This document shows, one piece after another, positions 36,524-48,935 of a stretch of 64,000 nt of DNA. Within the stretch, counting starts at the first letter, position 1. Each line of letters starts with the position of its first letter. A program made the translations under genes and the position numbers. The DNA comes from Trogon surrucura (lineage: Eukaryota; Chordata; Aves; Trogoniformes; Trogonidae), in NCBI GenBank assembly GCA_020746105.1, contig CM036619.1, positions 71,785,635-71,849,634 on the forward strand. The letters run 5' to 3'. A model generated the notes under the pieces. The model was not told the DNA's origin and searched no databases. It saw only the letters and a program-made list of their open reading frames with translations.

Positions 36524-39500
36524 TTTTATAGATTAAGAGAAAGCTGAACATGAAAGAGTTGCTCAAAGTCTTGCAGGTAGAGAATCCGTGTGTTTTGGGG
36601 TTTTTTGTTTGCTTTTTTAGACCTGTGCTTGGCAAGTGGTCTGTGTCAGATGTTGCTGTTTTTCTCTGTTACTTCAATCCAGGACAGTTTCACTTTTTTG
36701 AAGCATAACAAACTTTTAAGAATATGAGAAATTATAGGATATGAAAAAACAGCCATTTGGCATCTGAGTGTTTTCTCTGTTGTTGTACGCTCAAAACAAG
36801 GTAATTGTGACAAATCCTCTGTGATTTTGGCATGTAGAGTAAGGACTGATGTCTACTCTATTTAGGGTCCTATTATCTGTAGTGACCAGTATTTGGTATT
36901 TGATCTGCCACTGGCTTTGTGAGCCAGTGCTGTATCAGGCAGCTGGAATATACTTCATCTTTCCAATTTCAAAAGACACAAGAAGTTAATCAGTGAGTAC
37001 CTGAGTAAGGTTTGGATGCAATTGAAATTCAAATAAATTTTGGAGTTCACGCTTTTGATTTTTTTGCAGTTACAGTCATTCATGATTATTATATGTTTTA
37101 ATGGGATATGCAGCCAGATGTTTAAGCCTTGTCCTAAAGCTGGCTGTGCAGATCTAGAATTGGAGATCTCCTCTTCAGCTCCATCTTTCTCAGTCTTCTC
37201 ACTGGATGATAAGGCCAAGCCAGATGGGTCTTAGCTGGTGAGTTGCTCAAAACTCATTTGGCTTCTGAAAAAAACAAGATTTGGGATACCCTGTGTTTGA
37301 GTGTTTCCAGCTACCTCTCAATTTTCCTGCCAACATTTTTTTGTTCAGGCAGGTGTTGTGGACTGTAGATATTTCACTGGCACAGAGGAAGCCTGGCCAG
37401 GGCATCTGCATATTTGCATGGTGGTGTTATAAACCTATCCTCTTTTGCTGTGCTGCAAAAACATACAGGTTTCTGTCCAGAAAATCTGAAGATAGTGTCA
37501 CAGTCTAAAGATAGATGATCTGTCTAGTGCTTTGTTATCTTTGCTCATTGAAAACTTTATATTGTCACATCTGAATTTGCAATTTAATCCTATGTCATGG
37601 ATGTAACCAATTGAGTGTGAGGAGCAGAGGATTCCCTTGCTCTTGATGAACATGAAAAGCATTACTATGTTGTACAGCAAAGAAAGTTACCTGCTCCTGA
37701 GTAGTAAGAGATTGTCTTTGAAACTGTCTTCGCATCCACACTCTCTTACAGATCTAAGGCATAAATATCTCTCCTGCAATTGAAAAACTAAAATAAAAAA
37801 CGCTCAGGGAAGATTCCTTTCATTGACAAAGGTGGATCTACCATATTAATTGCATGACATATCTTTAAGATGAACTCATAGAAGAGTTCACTATTAGTTG
37901 AATATTGCGTGGTTATATCACTAAATGGGTATGGGAAGACCACGCATACATGCTCTCTTCCCTTGGATTTCCAAATGTTTGAGGTGTCTTCGGGAGAAGC
38001 AAAGAAGCTGCCACCATTTTCATCACCACCGGAATTAAGGTGGTTTTTCTCACTTTTCTTTTGGAAAAAGAGCAGTCCTCTCAACTGCAACTTCTTTCTT
38101 TTCTTTCCTTTCAAGATATGAACAGTCAGTTGCCATTGACTTCATGGTAGTTTCAGTGTGAGGGACAGTACATCTTCCTTGTGAGGAACAAGGAATACTT
38201 CTCTGATACCAGTAACAAAAGGTTATATTTTCCTGTGTCTGAGAGAGGGAACATTTGTAGAGGATCATGAAGTTCTCCTTCTGAGATACAGATAAGCACC
38301 TCCATAGTTTCTCTCAGCTTGTGGAGACAAGTGTATGTCAGCCTGGCTATATGCACACATCAGTTGTCCGTCTAGATAGGTTTGTTGATGCTATGTGAAT
38401 GCTGTGACATTGTTCATGTGTATGTCAGGTGAGTGGCCTGGTGGCCAGATACATGTCCAAAACCAGTAGGAACCCAATTTCCTTTCTAAACCTAGTCCTG
38501 ACTTTCCATAATTAAGAGCTATTGGAAAGTGCTTTGCAGTGTTGTGTGAGATGCAATTGATAAAGGTTTTACTGCTGGGTTTATGCGTTTCGTGTGTTAG
38601 AGCGTTACAAGGTAAAACTAAACCCAAGCAAAATAAATGGCTCCTTTCCCTATACCTCGAGGTGGGTTTTTTTTGTTTGTTTTACTGTATCAGTATTACT
38701 GGACAGCTTTCTAGCACGGATAGCACAGAAACAGCCTAAAGACATATTTTTCTACTGTTACATGCTCTGCAACCTCACTGACATCAGTGCAAATGTATAT
38801 ATATTTATCTGAGAATGAATCAGGCATAGATAAGAAGTGAAAATCTCCTAATACATTATTTATTCAGATAATTCACTCTGTGTAGATGAACCACATATTC
38901 AATTCATCTTTGACAGTCCTGAAAAGCCTGCCAAATATCTCTGTATAAATCCCAACAATCTAATATACTTTCATAATATTTATTGAAAAATACGAGAAAG
39001 TGTTTCATCTTGTAAATAGGGTATATGGATTAACTTCTGGGAGCAATGAATATTCCAGGGGAAAAAATGTGACAAACGGTTTTCATTTTTTTCCATACAG
39101 ACCATCTTAATTGCATAGAGGTGCTTTTTTTTGATGAGGGTTGAGCAACATTGTCTTCCAGTAAAAATCATGGAAAACCCATCACTGCTCACAGTTGGGT
39201 CAACTGGTAGAAAGTATTCAAGAGCAGATGGTTGAAAGTGGAGTGAGAACTTGGGTCGGAGATATATGCTTCCCCAAAAGTGAAATTTGACAAAAAAACC
39301 CAATATAAAATGACTAGTTCTCTAAAACACACGTGGGCTTTTTAAGCTCGGCTAAGCCAGATATTATTTGTACCTCATAGTCAAAGATGACTCCCTTAGC
39401 ATCCAAACCTGAAAGAAGTTCAGGAGTGACTCATGTTAGACACTATCACCTCCATGTGACCGTCAGCTGGGTCACCTCATTCTTTGTGAGGCTTCTGAGC

Positions 39501-40256
39501 CAGACCCTTCATAGTTTGTGACATCTGGCAGAGTTTCAGAAGGGACTGTGGTGCAATTTGAAAGGTGCAGGTGTTCCTGTTGTTAGCGACCCCATTGCCT
39601 TTGTGTCTCAAAGAAAACTGGCTCTGCTTTTGAATCAAGGGGTTTGCACATTACAGTGAGGTTGGTCTTGCCCCAGTGAATTATCTTCTGTTCATCAGGC
39701 TCTTCTAGTACTCAAGATCTTTATCCATGCTCTTGCACCTTCCTTGCAATTTGTTTCTTCACATTCGTTCTCCCTGCAAAGTTGCTCTGTTGTCTCTCTT
39801 CTACTTCCTGATGTTTCTCGTGCTTACTTATATGAGATCTTTTCAGGAGAAGTACAAGGTGATGAATAACATGCACTAACTATTGCAATAAAATCCTTGG
39901 GCCATGTACCCTATGCTTAAGTCTTTTTCTCATGCCCCCTCTTCCCCCCCAAATACAGCATTGAATTCAGTTCTGCAACATATTTGGCTAAAATAATACT
40001 GGGGGACTCCCCTTACTCCCCTCCTCTTTCTTTCTGATTACACAAAGGGAATTACATTCACTTTGAGGGAGAGAAAAGAAATAATCCTGCTGCTTTCCTG
40101 TACTGTTTTACACATCATCAGTTTGAGTCCATAACTGAAATAACGTAGCACGCTGATGGCATTACCTGTGTGTATGGTGCCTGCAGTGGTTTTAGTTGAC
40201 AGGTTGTCACGGGACATTTATGACTCGGTAGCACAAGCTGGCCAGTAAAGCCAAGG

Positions 40257-40274
40257 AAAAAAAAAAAAAAAAAA
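40257..40274 (+). repeat. Homopolymer A18
   Basis: Eighteen consecutive A. No SINE or retrocopy body was recognised immediately upstream, so it is listed only as a simple repeat. Confidence 0.9.
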
Positions 40275-43200
40275 GGTGTGGAGCTTTGTCACCAAAGGAT
40301 GCAGTTTCAAGTCAGCAAAACCATCTGTGGATTTTGGTGAAGCTCGTAACAGTCTCATCTGCAGTCAGAATGTCAGGAACAATGATGAAAGGGAGACACA
40401 ATTTTATTTTTCTAAACGATATCTTTTTGTAGAAAGCTGTAGTATGCATACATAATTTTAAGAAAAGGAAAAGCATTACTAATGGAAACAAAATGCTCAT
40501 GTTTCAACCCAAGTCAAAATATTTTTGGTTTCTTATGTCAGCTGAGAATGAAAAATGTTTGTTTTGAGTCATCCTGAAACCAATTTCCTTGCCCTGCACC
40601 CTCCCATTTCAACTACTGAACCAAGAAGTCAATTAGTTCTGTAGCTCTAGTTCTGAGTAGCCTGAAATGCACTTGCTTTGATTAATTCAAGGATTAAACC
40701 TTTTAATACATACTTTCGAAAAATTATTGCTTGTAGTTTCAGCAAATGTCCTTTGTGAAAGAATTTTGGATTGTTATAATACTCTGGCTGGCTAAAATCT
40801 TTCTATTGACACAGAAAATGGAAAGTAAGCTTCTTTTGATTTTTTGAATGAAACTGAGCGCAGTTTGTATGTACAGATACTGTAAGCTTGATTGGCTATA
40901 CATATTTATGATTTGCTCCATGCTCTTGAAACTACTGAGTTTTGTTCTGGCTGTTTGGTGTGTCAGTTCTGCAGTTGGCTTAGAGTGCTAAGCTGTCAGG
41001 GCTGTGTCTACCCCCAAGACACTGCAGACTTGGTGACGGGTCTGCTAGAGCACGGGTAGCTCAGCGGAGTGAAATGACTCTGACTATAATGTTTGGGAGT
41101 TCAGAGCTCTGAGTGTTGTTTGCATCACTAATCTTAATTACAGGAACATCTTCATCGATAAGAAATAAATCAATGCAGCTTCATGGTCTTTAAGCACATA
41201 CTTTTGTTGGATGAAGCACCTTGTCTTACTACTGCAGTTGTAATTGATTCTGGAGAGATCATGACTCCTAACATGATGATAAAAAATAAAATCCCTAGGT
41301 GTTAGCTTGTTAGGCTTTTGTTTAATAATGGGGGGAGAAGGGGGCGGGAGAGACAGACATATATTTTCCCTTTTTTCAAGCCATTTGTCTTTTTTGTGTG
41401 TGTCAGGAATCAAGCTGATAAAACTCCATGTGTGCTATTGAGATGTAGAGTGACAGAATGAGGTCACAGGGATATTACTTTCTTAGGAGTATGAGACTGA
41501 AGTCACACGAGTCGCCAGAGTAAGAAGTGGCTGGTGTAGACTTGATCTGAATCTTGCTGATCTGATACCTTGTTGTTACAGACTTGAGAGCTAGCATGTT
41601 TTAAATTTTCGCTGTAGCTTCATCCTTAAACACTGGTGCTTTAGGTTGTAGCCCTTTGTGCTTAAGCCCTTTGTTAAATAAAGGCTGTATTAACTTTCTG
41701 TTAGAAGAGTTGGTCTGAAAGCTGTAATGAGCAAATGAATCTGCTGTTTCCAAATCTCATGGATTTGATGAGCCTCAGAGGATGCTTTGCCTCAAAGGAT
41801 TTGTTTTACTGACCTGGGGATTGAATTTGGGACTTACTTGACACTGAAAAGTCTTAAGTGTGTTGAGATGATAAGTGATGAAATTTGTAATCTCTGCAGC
41901 AACTGTCACTTTTGCTGACGTGGTGTTTCCAGCTGGCACTGGGTTGTCAGTGACTGTGTGTACGCAATGTTGTATCTGCTTGGAGGCCTGTGATCCTGTG
42001 ATTTTAGGAGGTGCTGGGTTAGAACTGAGTGAAAACCACTGTGTGAAGAATCTTTGCCAGGAGAAGCAATTTCATGGGATTGGTTTATTTTTCCCCCCAT
42101 TTTTTCATGGCAAAGATCACAGCACAAAACAAATCTGCCCTCTGTGAAAATAGCAAGCTCCAAATCGCTACCTGTTGTACACAGATCAGTGATAACTTTC
42201 GTATGCTGTATAGCATTAATATGGATTATAAGAATGAAATATTAATTATTTAAAGCTAATAGTAAAACTGCAAAGTCTTAACTTTCCATCTAGCAAAGGG
42301 AAGGCAGGCAAGATAAGAAGGGGAACTCTGTAAACAAGAATGAAAACCTGAGAAGGGAGATGGCAGAGAGCAGGCCTGGGTAATGAGCTGCTGAAGCTTC
42401 AGGTGTTCCAGGACGTGGTTCCACATTTCTTCATATTCATGTTTTCAGGTTGGTTGTGGAACATGACCCTTCCCCAAGGAGCAACACCAGAGAGGCTTTG
42501 TCATTATGGCTGCCTTTGTAAATCTTTTAAGGCCTCAGTTTATGGTATAGAGATGCTGATTGCATGAGGGACAAATTGTTGCTAAAGAACGAATCAGCCT
42601 TAGTCTAGGGCCAGTTTCTTTTTCTATACGTCTACCTAAGGATATTCCCAGCATGTGTTCAGCAGTTTCTTTTATCTTTACTGTGGCACCAGCATGTGTT
42701 TATGGGGACTTTGCCATGTATAATACATTTAAACTAGAAATAAATCTTGAATTTACCATGGCTATCTAATAGAGTTATCCTGGGTGGTGCATTGCACAAA
42801 TGACCTGTTGTGAAGCCTGCAAAAAAGCACTCTCCGTTACACTGTCCCGCATCTTAGTAATATCTTCAAGATACAGTGAATCCTTTTTTGATTTAGAAGG
42901 AATGTGTGGTTGATACTGGTGGAGAGAGCTGATGGAACGTTTCTGCTGAATCCTGTGGTTCAGTGCATGAAGTATTGATACTGGCACATTCTGCTGCATT
43001 TTTTTTCCCTCCTTCTGCAGTTAGGATTTCTGCTTCTGTAACTGATGGCTTTTATGCTTGTGTACGCTTGGCATTTGGCTACTGATGGTGGGCCACATAT
43101 AATTAGACTCCTTCCAACTAGTCTATATATTCTTCTGAGCTCTGGTTTAGCTAATTCTGTAGAGTTTATATAAAACTTTAAAGATTAAATGAATTTACTC

Positions 43201-43920
43201 TTTGGTGGTGTATATTGTACAACTTTTGTACAATGTAAGTGTTATGTTCTCGACTGATTCCAGTGTGAAGTGTAAGAAGGATAAAACTGATGCTAGCAGA
43301 CTCCAGAGGCTTCATTACTTCTGTGCGTGATGCATGGCACAGCGGTCTCTCTCTTCCTATGGTGCAAAGCGATGCAGTGATATGGAGACAGACAGGAAAA
43401 ATGTCTCCCGTGTGCCTGATAATGGAGTCCAGTGAAGGAAGCTGGTGTAAATACCGCAGAAAGGTATTGACAAACCTATATAAAGTGCCTTTATGAACCT
43501 GGGACTGTCATGCTATAAGGCTGCTTGCATGTTCATGTGAGGGGGAGGGCACCCTGGGACTTTTGGCTCTCTGTGGTAATTATGAAAATGGATGCAACTG
43601 CTGCGTGCTGTCCCCTGAACTGAGGAAATCCTGCTTGGGCCAATTATAGTAGCTTCAGGGCACCTTTACACTAAGAGCACTTCTGCACTTACCGTGCTTT
43701 ATTGTCACAATGTATAAAGTCAAATTGGGAAAGAACTTTTAGAGCACCAGGAGCAGTGATGGTCCACTGAGAGTCTTTGAGTATTCAGCAGCTTTGATCT
43801 TCTAAGTAATGAGATGGCGTTGGGGTCTGGAAATAGCTTCTGCTGCTGGATGAAGCTCAGGTCCAAGCAAGTTTGAGAATTGCTGGTTTAGAAGCATTTG
43901 CTGGATTTTCACATGAAGTC

Positions 43921-43938
43921 TTTTTTTTTTTTTTTTTT
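43921..43938 (+). repeat. Homopolymer T18
   Basis: Eighteen consecutive T. On the minus strand this is an A-run; no retrocopy body was recognised next to it. Confidence 0.9.
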
Positions 43939-45283
43939 GTGTTGTATCAAGTTGTGACTTTTCAGCAGTCTCCTTTCTCAAATTGTTCAATTTTCCAACT
44001 GGAAGTACTGAACTTTTTTATTTTTATTTTTTTCCCTGATGTCTGCAGTAATTTTTTCTTTTTCCTGGTTTTAGGCTATCTCTGCTTCTTGTTATTTTTT
44101 ACTGCATATATATATTATCTCCTTCAATTTTCCTCTATCTCTTTGAAGCATGCTGAATTGTAATGAGTATGCAAATTAACATTAGCCTTTCCCATCTACT
44201 TGCTGGCCTGTTGCAGTTCTCCTCATGCCCTCCTGACATTTTAAGCTTTATATCCAGATGGTGCTGGCTAGAAAAGAAAATTTCTCTCCCATGTAATTTT
44301 CACATGGAGGAAAATATTTTCCCTAGCTGGTGGGGGGAAGGGTTTGGAAGAAGGAATTATTTTAGTACCAAATTGGATCAAATGCTTAAAAAATAATCTT
44401 TTTAATGTAGTTTAAATATTTGTGAGGAGAAACATGGTGAGACTGTTTAACTGAAAGAAAAACAATATTTGTTTTAAGCCAGTTCCCTAAGCAGCATGCT
44501 TCCTAGGCCATCAGAGTGTTCAAGGTTATGGGCACTGTGGGAACCTGTTTTCCAGCTTACTAGGCAGCTGGCAGAATGTAGGTTTCCCCAAGTTTTTAAG
44601 TCAGTTTTATTTACCATAAATATGTAGTAACTTTTTTGCCTGTTTTAAAATATTGTGGCTTTAAGGTTCAATGCTCTAAATTGTCCATAAATTGGGGTAA
44701 GGAATACTGATACAGAAAGAGTTATGTCTGGAGATGTATCCTGTTTTTCTGCTAAAAAAATGCCCTTCCTCAAATATCCTACCTCACTTGTTTTCTGTGC
44801 TGGATGTACCGGGAGGGTGGCTTAGTTTAGCTCTGTCTTACAACAGAAAGTGTTGTCTTGGATAGTAAGGAGAGGACTGTAAAAATTACTAAGCATTGGC
44901 ACGTATTTTCTGTGAATAAACTTGCCAAAGCAAAGTTATATTATTATAACTGTAATAGTTAATGAGTTTATATTTATGAAAGGAGGATGTAGCAAACCCA
45001 TGAAATCTCAAATCAAGCAAGCAACCTTTTGTTGGGAGGTCAAAGATGCTGCAAACTTCCTGAAAAATACTGAGCATCCTTGTGTGCCATCAAAGAAGAT
45101 CCTGCTCTTTCTTTTGGTGTTTAACCAACTACAGCACTTTCAAAACTGCTTCATGCCCAGCGAAACAGAAAGCTGGCTTTGAAGTGGCTTGTGCTGGTGC
45201 TGGTAGCAGAGTAACTACAGCAGTACACTGCTGGGTTTGCAGAACACATCAAGTGATTTGCATGTATGTTAAAAACACTATTG

Positions 45284-45778
45284 GAGTTCTGGGCCCCTCA
45301 GTTCAAGAAGGACAGGGAGCTGCTTGAGAGAGTCCAGCGCAGAGCCACGAGGATGATGAAGGGAGTGGAACATCTTCCTTATGAGGAAAGGCTGAAGGAG
45401 CTAGGTCTCTTTAGTTTGGAGTAGACCAAGGGATGACCTTATTAATGTTTAAAATTGTATCAAGGAGGAGTGTCAGCAGGATGGAGCCAGGCTCTTCCCA
45501 GGGATGTCCAGTGATAGGACAAGGGGCAACGAGTACAAGCTGGACCACAGGAGGTTCCACAAAAACATTACGAAAAGCTTTTTCCCTGTGAGGGTGACAG
45601 AGCACTGGAACAGGCTGCCCAGGGAGGTTGTGGAATCTCTTTCTCTGGAGACATTCAAAACCCGCCTGGATGCGTTTCTGTGTGACCTACTGTAGGTGAT
45701 CCTGCTCTGGCAGAGGGGCTGGACTAGATGGTCTTCCGACGTCCCTTCCAACCACTGACATTTCGTGATTCTATGATA
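45284..45778 (+). mobile_element. CR1 3' end
   Basis: A 5'-truncated CR1. It begins in the FWAPQFKKD...[12 protein letters not shown] region (45286-45350), passes [16 protein letters not shown], and then breaks at a TAG near 45423 and a frameshift. The C-terminal frame 45504-45695 is open ([39 protein letters not shown]). The tip has CTGCTCTGGCAGAGGGGCTGG and ends ATTTCGTGATTCTATGAT. It has the same tail type as the copies at 18.7, 48.9, 50.1 and 53.8 kb. Confidence 0.92.
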
Positions 45779-46701
45779 ACATCCTGTGATAACTAGGGGC
45801 TGTACCAGACAATCTGAGTGTATAATAAATTTCCACGGAGTGTATCCCATGAGTCAAAAAGTTGCAAGAGGCTACAGTTATGGGGAGTTCCCCTTACAGA
45901 CTAGAAGTGATTTCTACTTGCATGTTTAGTTTTAGTTGTTTTCATTGCTGTTTTGTTTGGGTTTTCTTGTTGTGTGTTTGTTTCTTTATGTTGTTTTTTT
46001 TATAGCAGTCCGATGAAATCATGAAACAGACTTCGTTCAAGAAGGAAATTTTACCACTTCTTCACCTGAACAGTTTGCACATGTTGTCCTGTGTTTTCTC
46101 TATTCACGTACACCCCTTTATCCTTTTTTTTCCCTTCCTTCTGTGTTTGCACCCCTTTTCCTTGCTTTTCCCAGCATTATTTGAGAGTTGGGAACTGTAA
46201 CTTAGACCAAATGTCAAATCTTATTCTTTGGAAAGCTGCCAGGTTTGGGCGTGCATGTATAAGATCATTATCCATTTGGCAAACACTGGCTTCATTTGCC
46301 AGTATGAGTGCCTTGTTTTATTACAAACATTATATAAAATTATAAGAACCACTGTGTTAGGCTGCTAGATGACAGTCACTTTCTGGTTGCTTATACATAT
46401 GGACAAATACTTCTGAAAATATTAAGTTATTTAACCAAGTAAGATTTTGTGCACTTTGAAAGCAGCAGTTATTTTCTTCCTCCAAAGTATTTTAAAGTGC
46501 AAATTTAAAAATACTTTCAGAGAATACTTTTATTGTCAAAGTTGAAGAAAGAAACAGGTGTGTAACTACAAACTGATTAAGACCATAAGTTCAAAGACAA
46601 GTTCAGTGTCATTAATTTCTACTAAATATCTAGATTACATGGACATTTCAAAATATTAGTTCCATGCAGTGAGTGGAATTGTTTTGCTTGCCTTGTTTCA
46701 A
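45779..46701. other. Unique non-coding stretch, one weak exon candidate
   Basis: No gene recognised. A strong polypyrimidine/CAG acceptor ends at 46008 and is followed by a 63-codon open frame, but no good donor or poly-A signal was found behind it. Confidence 0.5.
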
Positions 46702-46880
46702 ATCATAGAATCATAGATTGGCCTAGGCTGGAAGGGACTTTAGAGATCATTTAATCCAACCTCCCTGTCATGGGCAGGGACGCCTCTCAACTAGATCAGG
46801 CAACAAAATCGGACCCAACGGGGAATGAACCAGTGACCTTGGTGTTGTCAGCACCACTTTACTGCCGTCGTTTACCAATG
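46702..46880 (-). mobile_element. tRNA-Ile-derived SINE with a CR1-like 3' tail
   Basis: On the minus strand the head reads AGTGGTGCTGACAACACC, AAGGTCAC, TGGTTCATTCCCCGTTGGG. This follows tRNA-Ile (GTGGTGCTAATAACGCC, AAGGTCGCGGGTTCGATCCCCGTACGGG) through the anticodon arm, variable loop and B box. The B box is GGTTCATTCC against GGTTCGANTCC. The A-box part upstream (about 46855-46880) is degenerate. After TCCGATTTTGTTGCCTGATC the sequence becomes a CR1 3' tip: GTCCCTGCCCATGACAGGG, AGGTTGGATTAAATGATC, CCCTTCCAGCC, ending CTATGATTCTATGATT. A tRNA head joined to a LINE tail is the classic SINE plan; the tail would recruit CR1 RT. The passerine TguSINE1 group uses the same plan, but the tail here looks like another CR1 subfamily. 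A chance tRNA-pseudogene/CR1 junction is possible. Confidence 0.72.
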
Positions 46881-47029
46881 TATTAGGAGGCTAACACAAA
46901 ATATTAAAATAAAATCCCAATAGAAATGCATTTTATATCTAAATGCTAAGCCCCTGTAGGAAATATTGAATATGGAAGGGTTTTTTCTAAAACAAAGTAA
47001 CTTTAGCTACTACTAACTAATAAATCATC

Positions 47030-47101
47030 GCAGTATTGGGTGGATGGTTGGACAGAATGATCTTAGAGGTCTTTTCCAACCTTAATGATTCTATGATTCT
47101 A
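47030..47101 (+). mobile_element. CR1 3' tip
   Basis: GGATGGTTGGACAGAATGATC, CTTAGAGGTCTTTTCCAACC and ATGATTCTATGATTCTA form the last 70 bp or so of a CR1, with no coding part. It lies 150 bp from the SINE, in the opposite orientation. Confidence 0.8.
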
Positions 47102-48935
47102 CAGACTACATCCATTGATCCCTCATTAGTTAACATAAATTTGTGACAACTCTGCTACAAATCTGAGAGAAACAAAGTCTGCTTGAGAGAGATGAATTTC
47201 CAAATGTCTGGTGAACCAGAAAGACTTCCTTTTCTCTAGTGATAATGTGTAACATGAACTCTGAGCACAAACCAACTTGTGCATTGCTAGAAGTGCTGCT
47301 TAAGGATTTTGAGAGTACAAAGCACCCACAATTTCAGGTGAAATCACAAGTCGGGATGTGCGGTGATGCTGTCCTCTGTACTCAGCAGGGTCATTGGAGA
47401 CCACAGCATTGTTGGCAAGCAGGTTTCTGCCACATGCCAGCATGCTGGGAAGGGGTGACAAGGCTGCAGGGAACGCTGTGGACCTGGGAGAGACTGACTG
47501 ACAGGTGAAGTGTCCATTTCTGCATTGTAGGGAGCAAGAATACTGATTTTCTACAGGCATCTTCTGGGTTTTATGGACTAGCCTTTTCATCAGATTGTAC
47601 ACGAATGACACTTGAAACTGGTGTTTGGGGAGAGAATAGTGCATATTTTTGAAGAGAGTATTGACATATGTTGAAGCCTCTTGCCAATTTCTTTAGATTC
47701 TAATGCAGAAATATGAGGTGCCAGCAGAGCACGTCCAGAAAGAAGGTTTGCTGCCACAATGCAGCAGACTAGTCTAAGGCTTGTTTGCTTTCATTTTTAG
47801 ACCTGTGGAACAAACACAGAAACATAGGTGCTGCTGTGTGGCACTGCCGTTGAGGATATGTCACTGAAAAAAAAATCAATAACAAAGCAATTTTATCTTA
47901 CAAGAATTAATGTAAGAGAGGTGGCTGTCCCTGAAGAAAAGCACAGTTTAAATACACAAAGGTAGTACATACAGCATGAAGGACGGATGCGTGCAAGAGC
48001 AGGCTAATGAAAATCAGTACCTGGAAGACATACTAGCTTCTCGGAACAGATATTTTCTCCAAAGGATGTGTCGCACCAGCAATGAGACCAAGCAGCCAAA
48101 TGGCACTTGGTTAGTGTTTGTTGGTGTGATTGGTCAGTTAGCATGTTCTTGCTGGATGTTTTTTAATGGTTAAGTTTTTATTGTCAAACTAATCTTCCTC
48201 AGATTAATCAAGGTCAATGAAGAATGAATGGAAAAACAGGGCAAAAATGCTGTTTAGTGGAGGACACTAATTAAATGACTGGTGGTAGAGCTCCTAAACA
48301 GCTCTGGAGACAGATAAGAAGTAATGGCTGTCGCTGCATCTACAGTGCTCATGCTTTGCCAAGAGCCAAATACAAAGGACGACGTCAATGTTTAATCACC
48401 AACAGAAGTAGTCAGTGGAAGCTTTTCACATTGCAAATTCCAAAGGACAAGACTTTTAAAGGGCAGTATTCACTAACGGTGTAGACATCTCCAAAGTGCA
48501 AGACGAAACTGCTTTGAAATCTGTTGCAGGCAAATGTCTTCCATATTTAGCCTGGTGCTTTTCTGGGGAGGAGAACCGTGTTTTCAAATCACTGTGGTCC
48601 TGGGCCATTGTGTTTAGGTAGAGAATAGCTGCGTATTAAACAGATCATCTTTGTTTACTGCAGCACTTGCTGGAAGATGAAAAGGCATGATATATTAGGA
48701 TTTTCCCTTCCTCCTTTTAATTTTTTTTTTATTTTGATATTGGTGGTGATTTTTCTGCTCCCTCCCCTCCCCCCCCAGGGAGTTGTCTGTCCTTCTGAAG
48801 TCTCCTTAAGGACCCTTGGCATAGCTCCAAATACTTCTCTTGATCTCCCTCTTCATTTTCTTGCCATTCTAAAGTAGAGTCCACCTTCAAAGCACTCACC
48901 AGCAGAGCATGACAAGCGCTTCCCAGTGGCTGCAT
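47102..48935. other. Unique non-coding stretch, no gene recognised
   Basis: No gene or family repeat was recognised. Frames at 47239-47644 overlap on both strands and carry no signature. A T-rich then C-rich run lies at 48720-48778. Confidence 0.55.

Larger units (their letters stand above)
36524..45282. other. Unique non-coding stretch, no gene recognised
   Basis: About 8.8 kb without a recognised gene. An unassigned open stretch of about 118 codons lies on the minus strand (37788-38143). An acceptor/donor pair without an open frame lies at 38318-38428. Homopolymers A18 (40257-40274) and T18 (43921-43938) are present. A tRNA-like string near 41050 was rejected. Confidence 0.55.

Noticed and set aside
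41050-41112. tRNA-like string (GGTAGCTCAGCGG ... GACTATAATG ... GGAGTTCAGAGC)
   Set aside because: The A-box and anticodon-like parts resemble a tRNA, but there is no pairing acceptor stem and the T arm is poor; probably chance or a very old SINE relic.
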